Of a DNA stretch of 64,000 nucleotides, positions 1-8,451 are shown piece by piece; the first letter of the stretch is position 1, and every line of letters starts with the position of its first letter. The position numbers and the translations under genes were made by a program. Below the pieces are notes generated by a model. The model worked only from the letters and a program-made list of their open reading frames with translations, was not told the origin of the DNA and ran no database searches. Source of the stretch: Sphingobacterium sp. ML3W (lineage in GTDB: Bacteria > Bacteroidota > Bacteroidia > Sphingobacteriales > Sphingobacteriaceae); NCBI RefSeq assembly GCF_029542085.1, contig NZ_CP107036.1, positions 4,774,001 to 4,838,000 of the forward strand, in the 5' to 3' direction.

Positions 1-1
1 C

Positions 2-355
2 ACCAAAGATCACGAATGGATTCGTGTTGAAGGTGATGAAGCAGTTGTAGGGATTACCGATTTCGCTCAACGTGAATTGGGTGACATCGTTTTTGTTGAC
101 ATTAACACTGTAGGTGAAGAAGTTGCCGCAAATGAAGTTTTCGGTACAATCGAAGCTGTAAAAACAGTTTCTGATTTGTTTTTGCCTGTAGCAGCTACAA
201 TTTTATCAGTTAATGATGCAATTGATGCTTCTCCTGAATTGGTGAATTCTGACCCATATGGTGAGGGCTGGATTGTTCGTATTAAATTGAATAATGTAGC
301 AGACGTAGACGCATTATTATCTGCAGATCAATACAAAGAAGAAATTAACGCTTAA
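2..355 (+). CDS. gcvH: Glycine cleavage system H protein (5' truncated)
   Basis: Carries the lipoyl arm of the glycine cleavage complex, shuttling the aminomethyl group between the P, T and L proteins in the cytoplasm. The reading frame is open from the window edge, and 117 residues are visible beginning TKDHEWIRVEG, a typical GcvH start region, so only a few N-terminal residues are missing. The lipoylated lysine is in EAVKTVS (codon 161-163), and the family pattern GDIVFVD/GEEV surrounds it. A strong bidirectional hairpin follows directly. No other gcv genes are in view, which is usual for Bacteroidota, where gcvH is often separate. Confidence 0.97.
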   Translation, partial: TKDHEWIRVEGDEAVVGITDFAQRELGDIVFVDINTVGEEVAANEVFGTIEAVKTVSDLFLPVAATILSVNDAIDASPELVNSDPYGEGWIVRIKLNNVADVDALLSADQYKEEINA

Positions 356-364
356 TATCGTTGT

Positions 365-416
365 GGTAACAAAAAAAGGGGCTTAGTTTTAAAATTAAGC
401 CCCTTTTTTTGTTACC
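365..416. terminator. Bidirectional intrinsic terminator
   Basis: Near-perfect inverted repeat with GGGGCTTA/TAAGCCCC at its core, flanked by A7 and T7 runs and by outer GGTAAC/GTTACC arms. It sits between the convergent gcvH and the secreted-protein gene, so it can end transcripts from both sides. Confidence 0.9.
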
Positions 417-418
417 AT

Positions 419-1174
419 CTATTGGCATTTTATGACTGTTTTGATCTTTGCTTCAGGCATATCTACATCACTGGTCATCTCTGTTATTTTAGTCAAGCAA
501 GTCTTTTTATCCAATACATAGAATCCTTGGATACTGCCGACCTGTTTTGCGTCGGATCCAAACATTTTTCCTTCCACATTTACCTTATAACCCTGCTCAT
601 TTACTTCGGCGAGAGTCATTTTGTTTTCGACCAGTAGACCCGATTCTTCGGATTCTGATTTTGAGCTCCATGATTCTCCAATACCAATGGCATGCTCAGG
701 CAATACAGTGCTAATATTTTCAAACATACTGCGATCAAAGGGAAGGTTGACACCTTCCGGCAATTTTATATCAGAAGATTTTCCCAAATGATCTATTGAA
801 AAGCTGATCTTACTATTTACTAGCTTGCCTACTGTAGCATGCATCTGTTTTGAAAATTCATTTGCTTCTGGATTTTTGGAGTCATAGGTCATTTCCATGG
901 CTTCTCCGCTCATTTTCATGTTGATATCAGTGTATTTAAGCTCAAATAGAAAGGAATTGTCTTTCTTGGCAGTATTTGTAATATCAAAGCCCATTGTTAA
1001 GTCTGTCACAATCTTCTGTTCGCCAGTTTCGATATCCATTGCCATGATAACATTTTGCGCTATTTTCTTTCCCTCGTCGGGATTCACCCGTAGGGAATAC
1101 TTCTTTTGGGCTGATACAGATAGGACTACAAATGCGAATACAGTCGTCAAAGCTATTGTTTTTAGTGTTTTCAT
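419..1174 (-). CDS. Secreted DUF6263-like protein
   Basis: 251-residue exported protein of unknown function. Residues 1-22 form a signal peptide ending VSAQ. The rest is a soluble, beta-rich domain with the motifs GESWSS and a C-terminal CLTKI/VIKC pair of cysteines. The overall pattern (MAMDIETGEQKI, conserved GESW) resembles the DUF6263 family of Bacteroidota, which are periplasmic or surface proteins; that assignment is from memory of the family. It is separated from pdhB upstream by a terminator and is probably monocistronic. No enzymatic motif is seen. Confidence 0.75.
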   Translation of the reverse strand: MKTLKTIALTTVFAFVVLSVSAQKKYSLRVNPDEGKKIAQNVIMAMDIETGEQKIVTDLTMGFDITNTAKKDNSFLFELKYTDINMKMSGEAMEMTYDSKNPEANEFSKQMHATVGKLVNSKISFSIDHLGKSSDIKLPEGVNLPFDRSMFENISTVLPEHAIGIGESWSSKSESEESGLLVENKMTLAEVNEQGYKVNVEGKMFGSDAKQVGSIQGFYVLDKKTCLTKITEMTSDVDMPEAKIKTVIKCQ

Positions 1175-1218
1175 CTATTGGAATTTTTGTTAGTAATAAC
1201 AGGACAGATAAATATATA

Positions 1219-1255
1219 AAAAAATCCCTTTTACAATCAGTAAAAGGGATTTTTA
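1219..1255 (-). terminator. Terminator of pdhB
   Basis: Inverted repeat AAAAATCCCTTTTAC / GTAAAAGGGATTTTT with a five-base loop, immediately downstream of the pdhB stop and followed by a T-rich run on the minus strand. It isolates pdhB from the secreted-protein gene. Confidence 0.85.
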
Positions 1256-1277
1256 TTTGATTCAAAAAAGAATCCAA

Positions 1278-2264
1278 TTATTTTTTGATGTAAGATACTT
1301 CTTTTACAGCTTTAACTACTTTTTCTACATTAGGTAAAGCCGCTTCAATCAATGTTGGCGCATAAGGAAGAGGTACGTCAGCACAATTCACACGAATTAC
1401 AGGAGCGTCCAAATAATCAAATGCATTGCGTTGTACATTAAATGCTAAATCAGTAGAGATTGACGCCAAAGGCCATGCTTCCTCTACGATAACCAGACGG
1501 TTTGTTTTCTTTACAGATTCAATAAGCGTAGGGTAATCAATAGGACGTACAGAACGCAAATCGATCAATTCTACACTGATACCTTCTTTTTTCAATTCTT
1601 CAACTGCAGGAATTACAACACGAGGAAGCATTTTACCGAAAGAAACAACAGTAACATCAGTACCTTCTTGAATGATATTTGCTTTTCCGATTTCCAGGTA
1701 GTACTCTTCTTCAGGAACTTCGCCTTTATCACCGTACATGACCTCAGATTCCATGAAAATAACTGGATCTGGATCAATAATAGAAGATTTCAATAAACCT
1801 TTAGCTTCGTAAGGGTTTGAAGGAACAACCACTTTCAAACCGGGTGTATTTGCAAACCAGTTTTCAAAGTTTTGAGAGTGTTGTGCTGCTAGCTGACCTG
1901 CATTTCCTGTCGGGCCACGGAAGACCATAGGGATAGAAAATTGTCCACCACTCATGGAGTGGATTTTTGCAGCAGCATTGATAACTTGGTCAATCGCAAC
2001 AAGTGAAAAGTTGAACGTCATAAATTCAACGATTGGTTTTAGACCGTTCATTGCTGCACCAACAGCAATACCAGCAAAACCAAGTTCAGCAATAGGTGTA
2101 TCAATGATACGTTTTGCACCGAATTCATCAAGCATACCTTGGCTTACCTTATAAGCTCCGTTATACTCTGCAACTTCTTCACCTAATAAAAATATTTTGT
2201 CGTCTTTACGCATTTCTTCGTTCATTGCTTCACGAAGTGCTTCTCTGAATTGTATTTCTCTCAT
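1278..2264 (-). CDS. pdhB: Pyruvate dehydrogenase E1 component, beta subunit
   Basis: 328 residues, the normal length for an E1-beta subunit. With an alpha subunit and thiamine diphosphate it decarboxylates pyruvate (or a related 2-oxo acid) for the dehydrogenase complex. Visible family motifs are MREIQFREALREAM at the start, GEEVAEYNGAYKVS, DTPIAELGFAGIAVGAA (ThDP pocket side), MVFRGPTGNAGQ and the C-terminal transketolase domain with DLRSVRPID. The alpha subunit and E2/E3 genes are not adjacent. A branched-chain 2-oxoacid E1-beta is the main alternative, but the RGPTGNAGQLAAQHSQ segment favours pyruvate. Confidence 0.95.
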   Translation of the reverse strand: MREIQFREALREAMNEEMRKDDKIFLLGEEVAEYNGAYKVSQGMLDEFGAKRIIDTPIAELGFAGIAVGAAMNGLKPIVEFMTFNFSLVAIDQVINAAAKIHSMSGGQFSIPMVFRGPTGNAGQLAAQHSQNFENWFANTPGLKVVVPSNPYEAKGLLKSSIIDPDPVIFMESEVMYGDKGEVPEEEYYLEIGKANIIQEGTDVTVVSFGKMLPRVVIPAVEELKKEGISVELIDLRSVRPIDYPTLIESVKKTNRLVIVEEAWPLASISTDLAFNVQRNAFDYLDAPVIRVNCADVPLPYAPTLIEAALPNVEKVVKAVKEVSYIKK

Positions 2265-2295
2265 CAGTTGTAAAATAGTGTCAATTTTTAGATTA

Positions 2296-2303
2296 CAAAT
2301 CTA
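2296..2303 (-). promoter_or_regulatory. -7 element of pdhB promoter (TAGATTTG)
   Basis: Exact match to the Bacteroidota -7 consensus TAnnTTTG on the minus strand, about 30 bases before the pdhB ATG. No clear TTG is seen at the -33 position. Confidence 0.5.
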
Positions 2304-2387
2304 CTATTTAAAATTGATATTTTGAAGATTTGAATAGCCTAATTGTATAGTTTTATGTCATTTTTTAATAAGTAAATGACTTTTGTA

Positions 2388-3029
2388 TTAAATTTTGGAA
2401 AATAAGTCCGACAAGAAATCCAATGTTTGTAAAAGTGCCTTATTACTATTCATTATTGCTAGTGGAATGTTCCACGTGGCACGGTTTCTTTTTTCTACAT
2501 AGTTGGAGATCCCACGGAGCTCAATCACCGGAAGTTCCATTTTATCCGCGGCAAAAAAAACGGCTGCACCTTCCATGCTCTCGATACAACTGTTGGGGTT
2601 GATCCGTAGAACTTTTGCAATACTATCGGCATTCCCATGTACCTTATTCACTGTAATGCCATGTCTTTGGGCTAAAAAGGGAAGTGCTACATTTTTGCCT
2701 TGAAGCAAAGAAGACTCGAATTTGGATTTTCCGAAACCCAACTGTTCGATCGGGATAAACAGTAGGTCATCTTCTGCACCCAATTCTACTAAAGATTCTG
2801 AGGTGACCTGCACGACCTCTCCAATTTTCAGGTTGCGGTCAAAGCATCCCGCAATACCTATATTTATAAGGAGATCATATTCGTTTTCATGTAGTATCCG
2901 TCCTAATTCAAATGCTGTTGCAACCATCCCTACACCTGTGATTACCGTATCACAATTGGGGTAGTTGGCTGCAACCTCAAGAAAAGGCTGAATTTCGAAT
3001 TGCGTGGCGGCTACGATTAATATCTTCAT
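2388..3029 (-). CDS. mqnB: Futalosine hydrolase (MqnB-like nucleosidase)
   Basis: 213-residue member of the MTA/SAH nucleosidase and purine phosphorylase fold. In the futalosine route to menaquinone it releases hypoxanthine from futalosine. Evidence is the MKILIVAAT start, TGVGMV, INIGIAGCFD, and the active-site segment ESMEGAAVFFA followed by RGISNYVEKRNRATW, the form seen in MqnB rather than in Pfs. The ATG at 3029 was chosen over one four codons upstream because GGAG lies six bases before it and the protein then starts MKILIV. An MTA/SAH nucleosidase cannot be fully excluded; no other mqn gene is in the window. Confidence 0.85.
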   Translation of the reverse strand: MKILIVAATQFEIQPFLEVAANYPNCDTVITGVGMVATAFELGRILHENEYDLLINIGIAGCFDRNLKIGEVVQVTSESLVELGAEDDLLFIPIEQLGFGKSKFESSLLQGKNVALPFLAQRHGITVNKVHGNADSIAKVLRINPNSCIESMEGAAVFFAADKMELPVIELRGISNYVEKRNRATWNIPLAIMNSNKALLQTLDFLSDLFSKI

Positions 3030-3187
3030 GATAGACTCCATTTAATAGTATGCGAAAATTACGAATTATTGTGGAGCTCTTTAGCACATTAAAATAAAAA
3101 TCAGCAGATGATCTTTGCTGGTTAATTATATTACCATATTCTGACGGCATTCCTAAAATAGAAATGTTAAAATTGGGCCTAAAGCCG

Positions 3188-3195
3188 TATCTTTG
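3188..3195 (+). promoter_or_regulatory. -7 element TATCTTTG close to the PTPS start codon
   Basis: Exact TAnnTTTG match that ends only 7 bases before the ATG at 3203, so transcription would begin at or next to the start codon. A TTG is present upstream (3173-3175), but its 12-base spacer is too short for the consensus. Confidence 0.5.
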
Positions 3196-3202
3196 TATCA
3201 TT

Positions 3203-3616
3203 ATGATATTTATAACTCGTCGTGAACGTTTTTGTGCAGCACATAAGCTGTATCGTGAAGATTGGAGCAATGAACAAAATGAACAAGTGTTTGGACTCTG
3301 TTCTAATCCAAATTGGCATGGGCACAATTATGACCTTTTTGTCACAGTGAAGGGGGAAGTAAATCCCGAAACTGGTTTTTTGATTGATTTAAAGATCATG
3401 AAGGAAATTATCAATCGCAGCATCATTGATAAAGTGGATCATCGTAATTTCAACCTGGATGTTGATTTTATGAAAGGTGTCATGGCTTCTACAGAAAATA
3501 TTGCTATTGAGATATTCAAGATCCTGAAACCACTTTTTGAAGAACAAGGAGTGGCACTGCATAGTGTTCGTTTGCACGAAACCGAAAATAACTACGTCGA
3601 ATATTTTGGCGATTAA
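3203..3616 (+). CDS. 6-pyruvoyl-tetrahydropterin synthase / 6-carboxytetrahydropterin synthase family
   Basis: 137-residue zinc enzyme that acts on dihydroneopterin triphosphate, the product of the next gene, FolE. Zinc histidines are seen in RFCAAH and in WHGHNY, the catalytic Cys in GLCSNPN, and the C-terminal ETENNYVEY carries the pterin-binding Glu. The FGLCSNPNWHGHNY spelling is closer to animal-type PTPS than to the short QueD form, so whether it serves queuosine or a tetrahydropterin is open. The ATG at 3203 (MIFITRRERF) is the family start; an in-frame ATG 13 codons upstream precedes the promoter and is rejected. Probably co-transcribed with folE (28-base gap). Confidence 0.9.
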   Translation: MIFITRRERFCAAHKLYREDWSNEQNEQVFGLCSNPNWHGHNYDLFVTVKGEVNPETGFLIDLKIMKEIINRSIIDKVDHRNFNLDVDFMKGVMASTENIAIEIFKILKPLFEEQGVALHSVRLHETENNYVEYFGD

Positions 3617-3644
3617 TCTTTAATACATTTAAATAGTAGAAACT

Positions 3645-4274
3645 ATGAGTCAACACTCATTTGACAACGAAGAGTTGGATGGATATATTAAGATCGACAA
3701 ATACAATACTGAAAAAGTAGATCGCATCGCTTCTCATTATACAGATATATTGGAATGCCTGGGAGAGGATCCTAAGCGTGAAGGTCTGGTAAAGACTCCT
3801 GAGCGTGTCGCTAAAGCCCTGCAGTTCTTGACACATGGATATGATATCGATGCTGCTGAAGTGCTGAGAGGAGCCATGTTTGAGGAAGATTATAGCCAGA
3901 TGGTGGTTGTAAAGGATATCGAAGTGTACTCTTTGTGTGAGCATCACATGTTACCTTTCTTTGGAAAGGCGCATATCGCTTATATTCCAAACGGACATAT
4001 TGTGGGTTTGAGTAAAATTCCTCGTGTCGTAGATATCTTCGCTCGCCGTCTGCAAGTACAAGAGCGTCTGACTAACGAAATCAGAGACTGTATCCAGGAG
4101 ACACTAGGTGCGCGTGGAGTTGCTGTTGTGATGGAGTGCAAACACATGTGTATGGCCATGCGTGGTGTACAAAAACAGAATTCTGTTACAACAACCTCGG
4201 CATTTACAGGAGCATTTCAGAATGACGTGACACGATCAGAATTTTTACGTTTGATCACAGCGGATCTTGCTTAA
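3645..4274 (+). CDS. folE: GTP cyclohydrolase I
   Basis: 209-residue type I enzyme converting GTP to 7,8-dihydroneopterin triphosphate, the first step of folate and pterin synthesis. Zinc ligands are C98 and H101 in the SLCEHHMLPF motif and C169 in CKHMCMAMRG; the GLSKIPRVVD segment is also diagnostic. It lies 28 bases after the PTPS-like gene, with which it forms a two-gene pterin operon ended by a strong hairpin. Confidence 0.98.
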   Translation: MSQHSFDNEELDGYIKIDKYNTEKVDRIASHYTDILECLGEDPKREGLVKTPERVAKALQFLTHGYDIDAAEVLRGAMFEEDYSQMVVVKDIEVYSLCEHHMLPFFGKAHIAYIPNGHIVGLSKIPRVVDIFARRLQVQERLTNEIRDCIQETLGARGVAVVMECKHMCMAMRGVQKQNSVTTTSAFTGAFQNDVTRSEFLRLITADLA

Positions 4275-4295
4275 TATTTTTATCGTTAAATAATA

Positions 4296-4340
4296 AAAAC
4301 AAGCCCTCGAAAAGCACGTCTTCTCGAGGGCTTGTTTTTT
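4296..4340 (+). terminator. Terminator of the pterin operon
   Basis: Stem AAACAAGCCCTCGA / TCGAGGGCTTGTTT followed by a T6 run, 22 bases after the folE stop. Confidence 0.9.
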
Positions 4341-4502
4341 GATGAAATTTGGAAATAAATACAAAAATCAAAAAAAGAGGATATTGCGTTTTTGGGCTTT
4401 TAAGGCAAGTCACTAAAAAATTTCTTTACAAACCGATAATTATATCTTTCTGTTTTTCAGTTGTTTATAAAAAAATATTTTTATCATAAAAATGTTTTTT
4501 GG

Positions 4503-4510
4503 TACCTTTG
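4503..4510 (+). promoter_or_regulatory. -7 element TACCTTTG beside the O-methyltransferase start
   Basis: Exact TAnnTTTG match ending 5 bases before the ATG at 4516. This argues against the in-frame ATG at 4492, which precedes the element, and suggests a leaderless or nearly leaderless mRNA. Confidence 0.55.
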
Positions 4511-4515
4511 TGGTT

Positions 4516-5151
4516 ATGGAAATTGTTGCCGACGATTTGGAGTCCTATTTGGAACATACTACAGACGATGAAAATTCGTTATTGAAAAGGGTAAATCGGG
4601 AGACATATTTGAAGGAAACAATGCCCCATATGTTATCTGGTCATTACCAGGGAAGAGTTCTTTCTTTATTGAGTAAATTGGTTGCTCCAAAACGTATTTT
4701 GGAGATCGGAACTTTTACGGGATATGCAACATTATGTCTCGTAGAGGGTCTTCAGCAAGATGGTGTTTTACATACCATCGATATCAATGAAGAGCAACAG
4801 GAAAGAGTCCAAGGTTATTTTAATGCGTCTGAATTCGCAGATAAAATTAGATATCATATTGGCGATGCAGCGGAGATTATCCCCACGTTGAATGAGAGAT
4901 TTGATCTGGTATTTATTGACGCTGATAAAAAGAGAAATTTATATTATTTCGAAACGATAATAAATCAAGTTCCGTCTGGGGGACTTATTTTGATTGACAA
5001 TGTCTTATGGAAAGGTAAGGTGTTAGATTCAAAACCAGACAACCAAACAAAGCAGATCATTGATTTGAATGCACGTTTAGCTCAGGACAAGCGCGTAGAA
5101 AAGGTAATATTACCGATTCGAGACGGACTTTTTGCGTTGCGCAAGAAGTAA
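4516..5151 (+). CDS. Class I SAM-dependent O-methyltransferase
   Basis: 211-residue cytoplasmic methyltransferase of the caffeoyl-CoA/catechol O-methyltransferase family (Methyltransf_3). The SAM motif ILEIGTFTGYAT is at residues 61-72, the acidic TIDIN follows, and LVFIDADKKRN at 131-141 carries the metal-binding aspartates; LIDNVLWKGKV is the matching later motif. Its natural substrate cannot be read from sequence. It heads the cell-wall cluster with a 22-base gap to the first glucosaminidase, so they may share a transcript, though a functional link is not evident. Confidence 0.93.
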   Translation: MEIVADDLESYLEHTTDDENSLLKRVNRETYLKETMPHMLSGHYQGRVLSLLSKLVAPKRILEIGTFTGYATLCLVEGLQQDGVLHTIDINEEQQERVQGYFNASEFADKIRYHIGDAAEIIPTLNERFDLVFIDADKKRNLYYFETIINQVPSGGLILIDNVLWKGKVLDSKPDNQTKQIIDLNARLAQDKRVEKVILPIRDGLFALRKK

Positions 5152-5173
5152 TTTGAGAACTAAAACATTCTTC

Positions 5174-5695
5174 ATGAATTTAAAACAATTAAAAAGCTTT
5201 GTACTGGTACTGGCTTTGGCAACTTTTGGAATAACAAAAGTTTCAGCTCAAAGTGCGGCATATGTCGATAAGTACAGTCCAATAGCAAAAGAAATGATGG
5301 AGGAACACGGAGTTCCGGCATCGGTTATCTTAGCCATCGCTATGCATGAAAGCGGAAATGGTGGTAGCAGGATAGCAAAGAATTTGAATAACCATTTTGG
5401 TGTCAAAGGAAAGAACAGAAGTACCGTTATTCGGTCAGCTTACAAGGGTTATAGGTCTGTATTAGACTCATATGATGACTTTGTAGGAATAGTAAAAAGA
5501 AAGAAGACTACTCAAAGCCTTTTTGAAAAACATCCAGGAGAAAAATATGAAGCTTGGGTAAAGGCGATAGCTCGTTCGGGATACTCTACGAGTAGAGACT
5601 GGACAGCGAAAGTACTTAAAACGATCAAACTATATCATCTTGATATGTTTGATAACGATTCCAAGCAAAATAAATTCTCGTCAACAAAAAAATAA
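5174..5695 (+). CDS. Exported glucosaminidase-domain protein (GH73)
   Basis: 173 residues. A signal peptide (1-26, ending KVSAQ) is followed by one GH73 glucosaminidase domain that cleaves N-acetylglucosaminyl bonds in peptidoglycan. The likely catalytic Glu is E59 in AIAMHESGNGGS, followed by NNHFGVKG, both standard for the family. The frame extends further upstream inside the methyltransferase gene, but the ATG at 5174 gives a proper signal peptide. The next gene encodes a related, larger enzyme, so the pair probably arose by duplication. No LysM or other wall-binding module is present here. Confidence 0.92.
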   Translation: MNLKQLKSFVLVLALATFGITKVSAQSAAYVDKYSPIAKEMMEEHGVPASVILAIAMHESGNGGSRIAKNLNNHFGVKGKNRSTVIRSAYKGYRSVLDSYDDFVGIVKRKKTTQSLFEKHPGEKYEAWVKAIARSGYSTSRDWTAKVLKTIKLYHLDMFDNDSKQNKFSSTKK

Positions 5696-5710
5696 GCACG
5701 ATATTATTGC

Positions 5711-6544
5711 ATGAAGAAGTTTTTTTATGGCATGTTTGTATTCATGATGTTGATTACATCATGTTCAAGCCGGAGAGGCACCTTATCGTCCTCTAAATCC
5801 GGATCCAATTCAAAAACTTCTTCATCTTCTTCCGTAGGCCGACCCACCATGGCTGGGAATGACTACATTGCTCAATATAAAGATATTGCAATTGCAGAAA
5901 TGAACAAGTATGGTATTCCGGCCAGCATTAAGCTCGCTCAGGCTCTGCTGGAGTCTGGCAACGGAAATAGCTACCTAGCACGTGAAGCAAATAATCATTT
6001 TGGTATTAAGTGTGGCGGCGTATGGAAAGGTAAATCCGTAACCCGTCCCGACGATAATATTAATGATTGTTTTCGTGTATATGACAATCCTCAACAATCG
6101 TTTAGGGATCACTCCGAGTTTCTGCTACGCCCCCGTTATTCGGCTTTGTTTAAGCTGGATAAGGATGATTACAAGAGCTGGGCTAAGGGACTGAAGGCTG
6201 CAGGATATGCAACCAACCCCCGCTATCCGGATCTATTGATAGAAATGATAGAACGATATCATCTTGATCAATATGACCGAAGAGAGACACCTAAGGAGAA
6301 AGTCGTGCGTGAAGAGGTTGTAAAAGAAGAAATTGTCCAGAATGTTCAGGAGACCCCTCCTGCTACCGTGAAGACTGAGGAGATCAAAAGCCCTTTAGCG
6401 ATGCGTATTCACGAGGTGAAAGCGCAAGAAACGCTTTATTCGCTTAGCAAGCTCTATAATGTATCTGTCGAACAGATCAAATCATTAAATGGCCTTACAG
6501 ATGAAGTATTGTCCCTAGGACAGCTATTGGTTATATCTAAATAG
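5711..6544 (+). CDS. Glucosaminidase lipoprotein with LysM domain
   Basis: 277 residues. The lipobox LITSC places the lipidated Cys at 18, followed by a Ser-rich linker (20-42). The GH73 glucosaminidase domain spans about 50-195, with E81 in LLESGNGNSYLA and NNHFGIKC. A Glu/Val/Lys-rich linker (200-228) leads to a single C-terminal LysM (about 231-276, ETLYSLSKLYNVSVEQIK) that binds peptidoglycan. It should act on peptidoglycan from a membrane anchor in the periplasm. It starts 15 bases after the previous glucosaminidase gene. Confidence 0.95.
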   Translation: MKKFFYGMFVFMMLITSCSSRRGTLSSSKSGSNSKTSSSSSVGRPTMAGNDYIAQYKDIAIAEMNKYGIPASIKLAQALLESGNGNSYLAREANNHFGIKCGGVWKGKSVTRPDDNINDCFRVYDNPQQSFRDHSEFLLRPRYSALFKLDKDDYKSWAKGLKAAGYATNPRYPDLLIEMIERYHLDQYDRRETPKEKVVREEVVKEEIVQNVQETPPATVKTEEIKSPLAMRIHEVKAQETLYSLSKLYNVSVEQIKSLNGLTDEVLSLGQLLVISK

Positions 6545-6605
6545 TTACGCTTTAAAAGATGTTAAATATTTCAGTTTTGTATGGCGATATAGTAGTTTTA
6601 CGAAA

Positions 6606-7367
6606 GTGAAACTAATACGTTATATTTTTCTGTTTGTCGCCATACTAGGCCTTCCCTCCCTACTTTTTTGTCAAGAAAAGAAAGTCGAGGGCATCGTATT
6701 TGACAAAAAAACCAAACAACGTATCGGAAATGTGAAACTTGCCAATCTAAGGACGGGAGAGGTATTCTATAATAATATTAAAGGTGAATTTGACTTTTCT
6801 GCCCGGATAGGTGATCAGATTGTTGCAATGAGCAAGGAATATTTTTCAGACACCCTTGCTGTTGACAATAAGGGATTATTGTTGTTTCATTTAATCCGAG
6901 AGTCGATCTATATTGATGAGGTGCAGGTATTGGCACGAAAGAGCCCTGAGGAAATTCTGAAAAAAGCAAAAGAAGATTATGAGAAGGCCTACCGGCTGGC
7001 CGGATATGGTGATGTATTTTCGGTGGGGCCTACTGGGGCAGGACTGAGCATCAACTCTATTTATAGCCTATTTAGTAAAGAGGCCAAAAGGGCGCGCAGA
7101 CTGACTAAAACCATAGAAAACGATTATAAGGAAAATGTAATTGATTATAAATTTACGAAGGCACTTATTAGTAAGGTCACAGGCCTCAATTTTGAGGAGT
7201 CAGAACGATTTAGGAGAATATTTAGACCATCCTATTTTTTCATTCTGGCAGCGAGCGATTACGAGGTAACAAATTACATCAAAGATTGCTACTCCCGCTA
7301 TCGAATGAACCCTTCTCAATATTTTATTGAGCCTTTTCCAACAATTAATTATAAATTAGTACCGTAA
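6606..7367 (+). CDS. Exported carboxypeptidase-like regulatory domain protein
   Basis: 253 residues starting with GTG at 6606; no ATG gives a signal peptide. Residues 1-22 are a signal peptide ending LLFCQ. Next comes a CarboxypepD_reg-like beta-sandwich (about 25-105, KVEGIVFDKKTKQRIGNV), as found at the N-termini of bacteroidete outer-membrane proteins but without a barrel here. The remainder is helical and charged (ARKSPEEILKKAKEDYEKAY) with no known motif. It sits between cell-wall hydrolase genes and precedes the DUF3078 gene by 22 bases. Molecular function unknown. Confidence 0.85.
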   Translation: MKLIRYIFLFVAILGLPSLLFCQEKKVEGIVFDKKTKQRIGNVKLANLRTGEVFYNNIKGEFDFSARIGDQIVAMSKEYFSDTLAVDNKGLLLFHLIRESIYIDEVQVLARKSPEEILKKAKEDYEKAYRLAGYGDVFSVGPTGAGLSINSIYSLFSKEAKRARRLTKTIENDYKENVIDYKFTKALISKVTGLNFEESERFRRIFRPSYFFILAASDYEVTNYIKDCYSRYRMNPSQYFIEPFPTINYKLVP

Positions 7368-7389
7368 ACAAAAAATAGACGTTTTCAGA

Positions 7390-8451
7390 ATGAAGTTTTT
7401 CAATTTTGTCGGCATGGCTTTGCTTTGCCTTTCTTTTACAAGCATAAAGGCACAGGATCTGAAAGATCTTAGAGCAAAACCAGATACCGTAATTTCTGTC
7501 CAAAAAGAGCAACCTTTAAATATCAAAACCATTCGTCCGGTGGTTCCCAAGCTCAATCTTGAGGTTGATTACTGGAAGCATTGGACAAAGTTTGGGATTA
7601 ATTTAAACCAGGCATCCTTTAACGATAACTGGAAAGGTGGAGGTGTGGGTTCCATTGCTATTGGTCTCAATGCCAATCACAAATCAGACTATACCCGGGA
7701 CAATTTTAATTTCGTGACAGAAGTCGACCTCCGGTATGGTAAGATCAAGAATACGAATAATATCGCTAAAAAGAATAATGACCGTATATTTTGGGATAAC
7801 AAGTTATCCTATAAACTCTCCGCTAATTGGGCGCTATTTACATCGATTACCTTTGAGTCACAATTTGATGCGGGATACAAGTACACAAGCAGAAATGGTA
7901 AGGATACAATAGACTATATTGAAAACGCGTTTATGGCGCCAGCTTATTTGACCGAGTCTTTCGGTCTTGAGTATAAGCCGAGCAATGAGTTTTCATTGCG
8001 TTTTGGTACGGGTACCGCACGGCAGACCTTTATTTTGGATGAGCGTGTAAAACCTCGTTCGGTAGACGGCTTTTATGATAAATATGGATATTATCTGTTA
8101 CCGGACATGAACAAGCCAGAAGGCGAAGGTAATCTCCGTAAAGGAACGGGAGAACGATTTGGTGTCAAGGAAGACCGTTCTTTCTCCAATGCATTGGCAT
8201 TTCAGATAACGGGTAACCTAGACAAGAACTTTACAGATAAATTGAACGTAAAGGCGCGTTATAATCTATTTGCTAATTATGAGAAAATTTCAGACCCAAC
8301 CCATCGTCTTGATGTTACCATAACAGCTAAAGTAACCCGTGTAATCAACGTCAATCTAAACGGGATTATGATCTATGATCCGGATGTTATTTCAAGAGTT
8401 CAATTGAGCCAGTCATTGGCTATGGGAATAGTTTATAGTTTACCAAAATAA
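7390..8451 (+). CDS. DUF3078 family outer-membrane-like protein
   Basis: 353 residues with a signal peptide (1-21, ending SIKAQ). The body alternates in beta-strand fashion and carries the DUF3078 signature NQASFNDNWKGGGVGSIA. DUF3078 proteins are confined largely to Bacteroidota and are predicted outer-membrane barrels of unknown role. The last residues end in aromatic and hydrophobic alternation (MGIVYSLPK), fitting a barrel strand. The stop overlaps the amidase start by one base, so translation of the two is probably coupled. Confidence 0.9.
   Translation: MKFFNFVGMALLCLSFTSIKAQDLKDLRAKPDTVISVQKEQPLNIKTIRPVVPKLNLEVDYWKHWTKFGINLNQASFNDNWKGGGVGSIAIGLNANHKSDYTRDNFNFVTEVDLRYGKIKNTNNIAKKNNDRIFWDNKLSYKLSANWALFTSITFESQFDAGYKYTSRNGKDTIDYIENAFMAPAYLTESFGLEYKPSNEFSLRFGTGTARQTFILDERVKPRSVDGFYDKYGYYLLPDMNKPEGEGNLRKGTGERFGVKEDRSFSNALAFQITGNLDKNFTDKLNVKARYNLFANYEKISDPTHRLDVTITAKVTRVINVNLNGIMIYDPDVISRVQLSQSLAMGIVYSLPK

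Noticed and set aside
984..1277. 97-codon minus-strand frame over the start of the secreted-protein gene
   Set aside because: Overlaps the better-supported gene in another frame and crosses the pdhB terminator.
3164..3202. Upstream ATG extending the PTPS-like gene by 13 codons
   Set aside because: Lies before the -7 promoter element and lacks family similarity.
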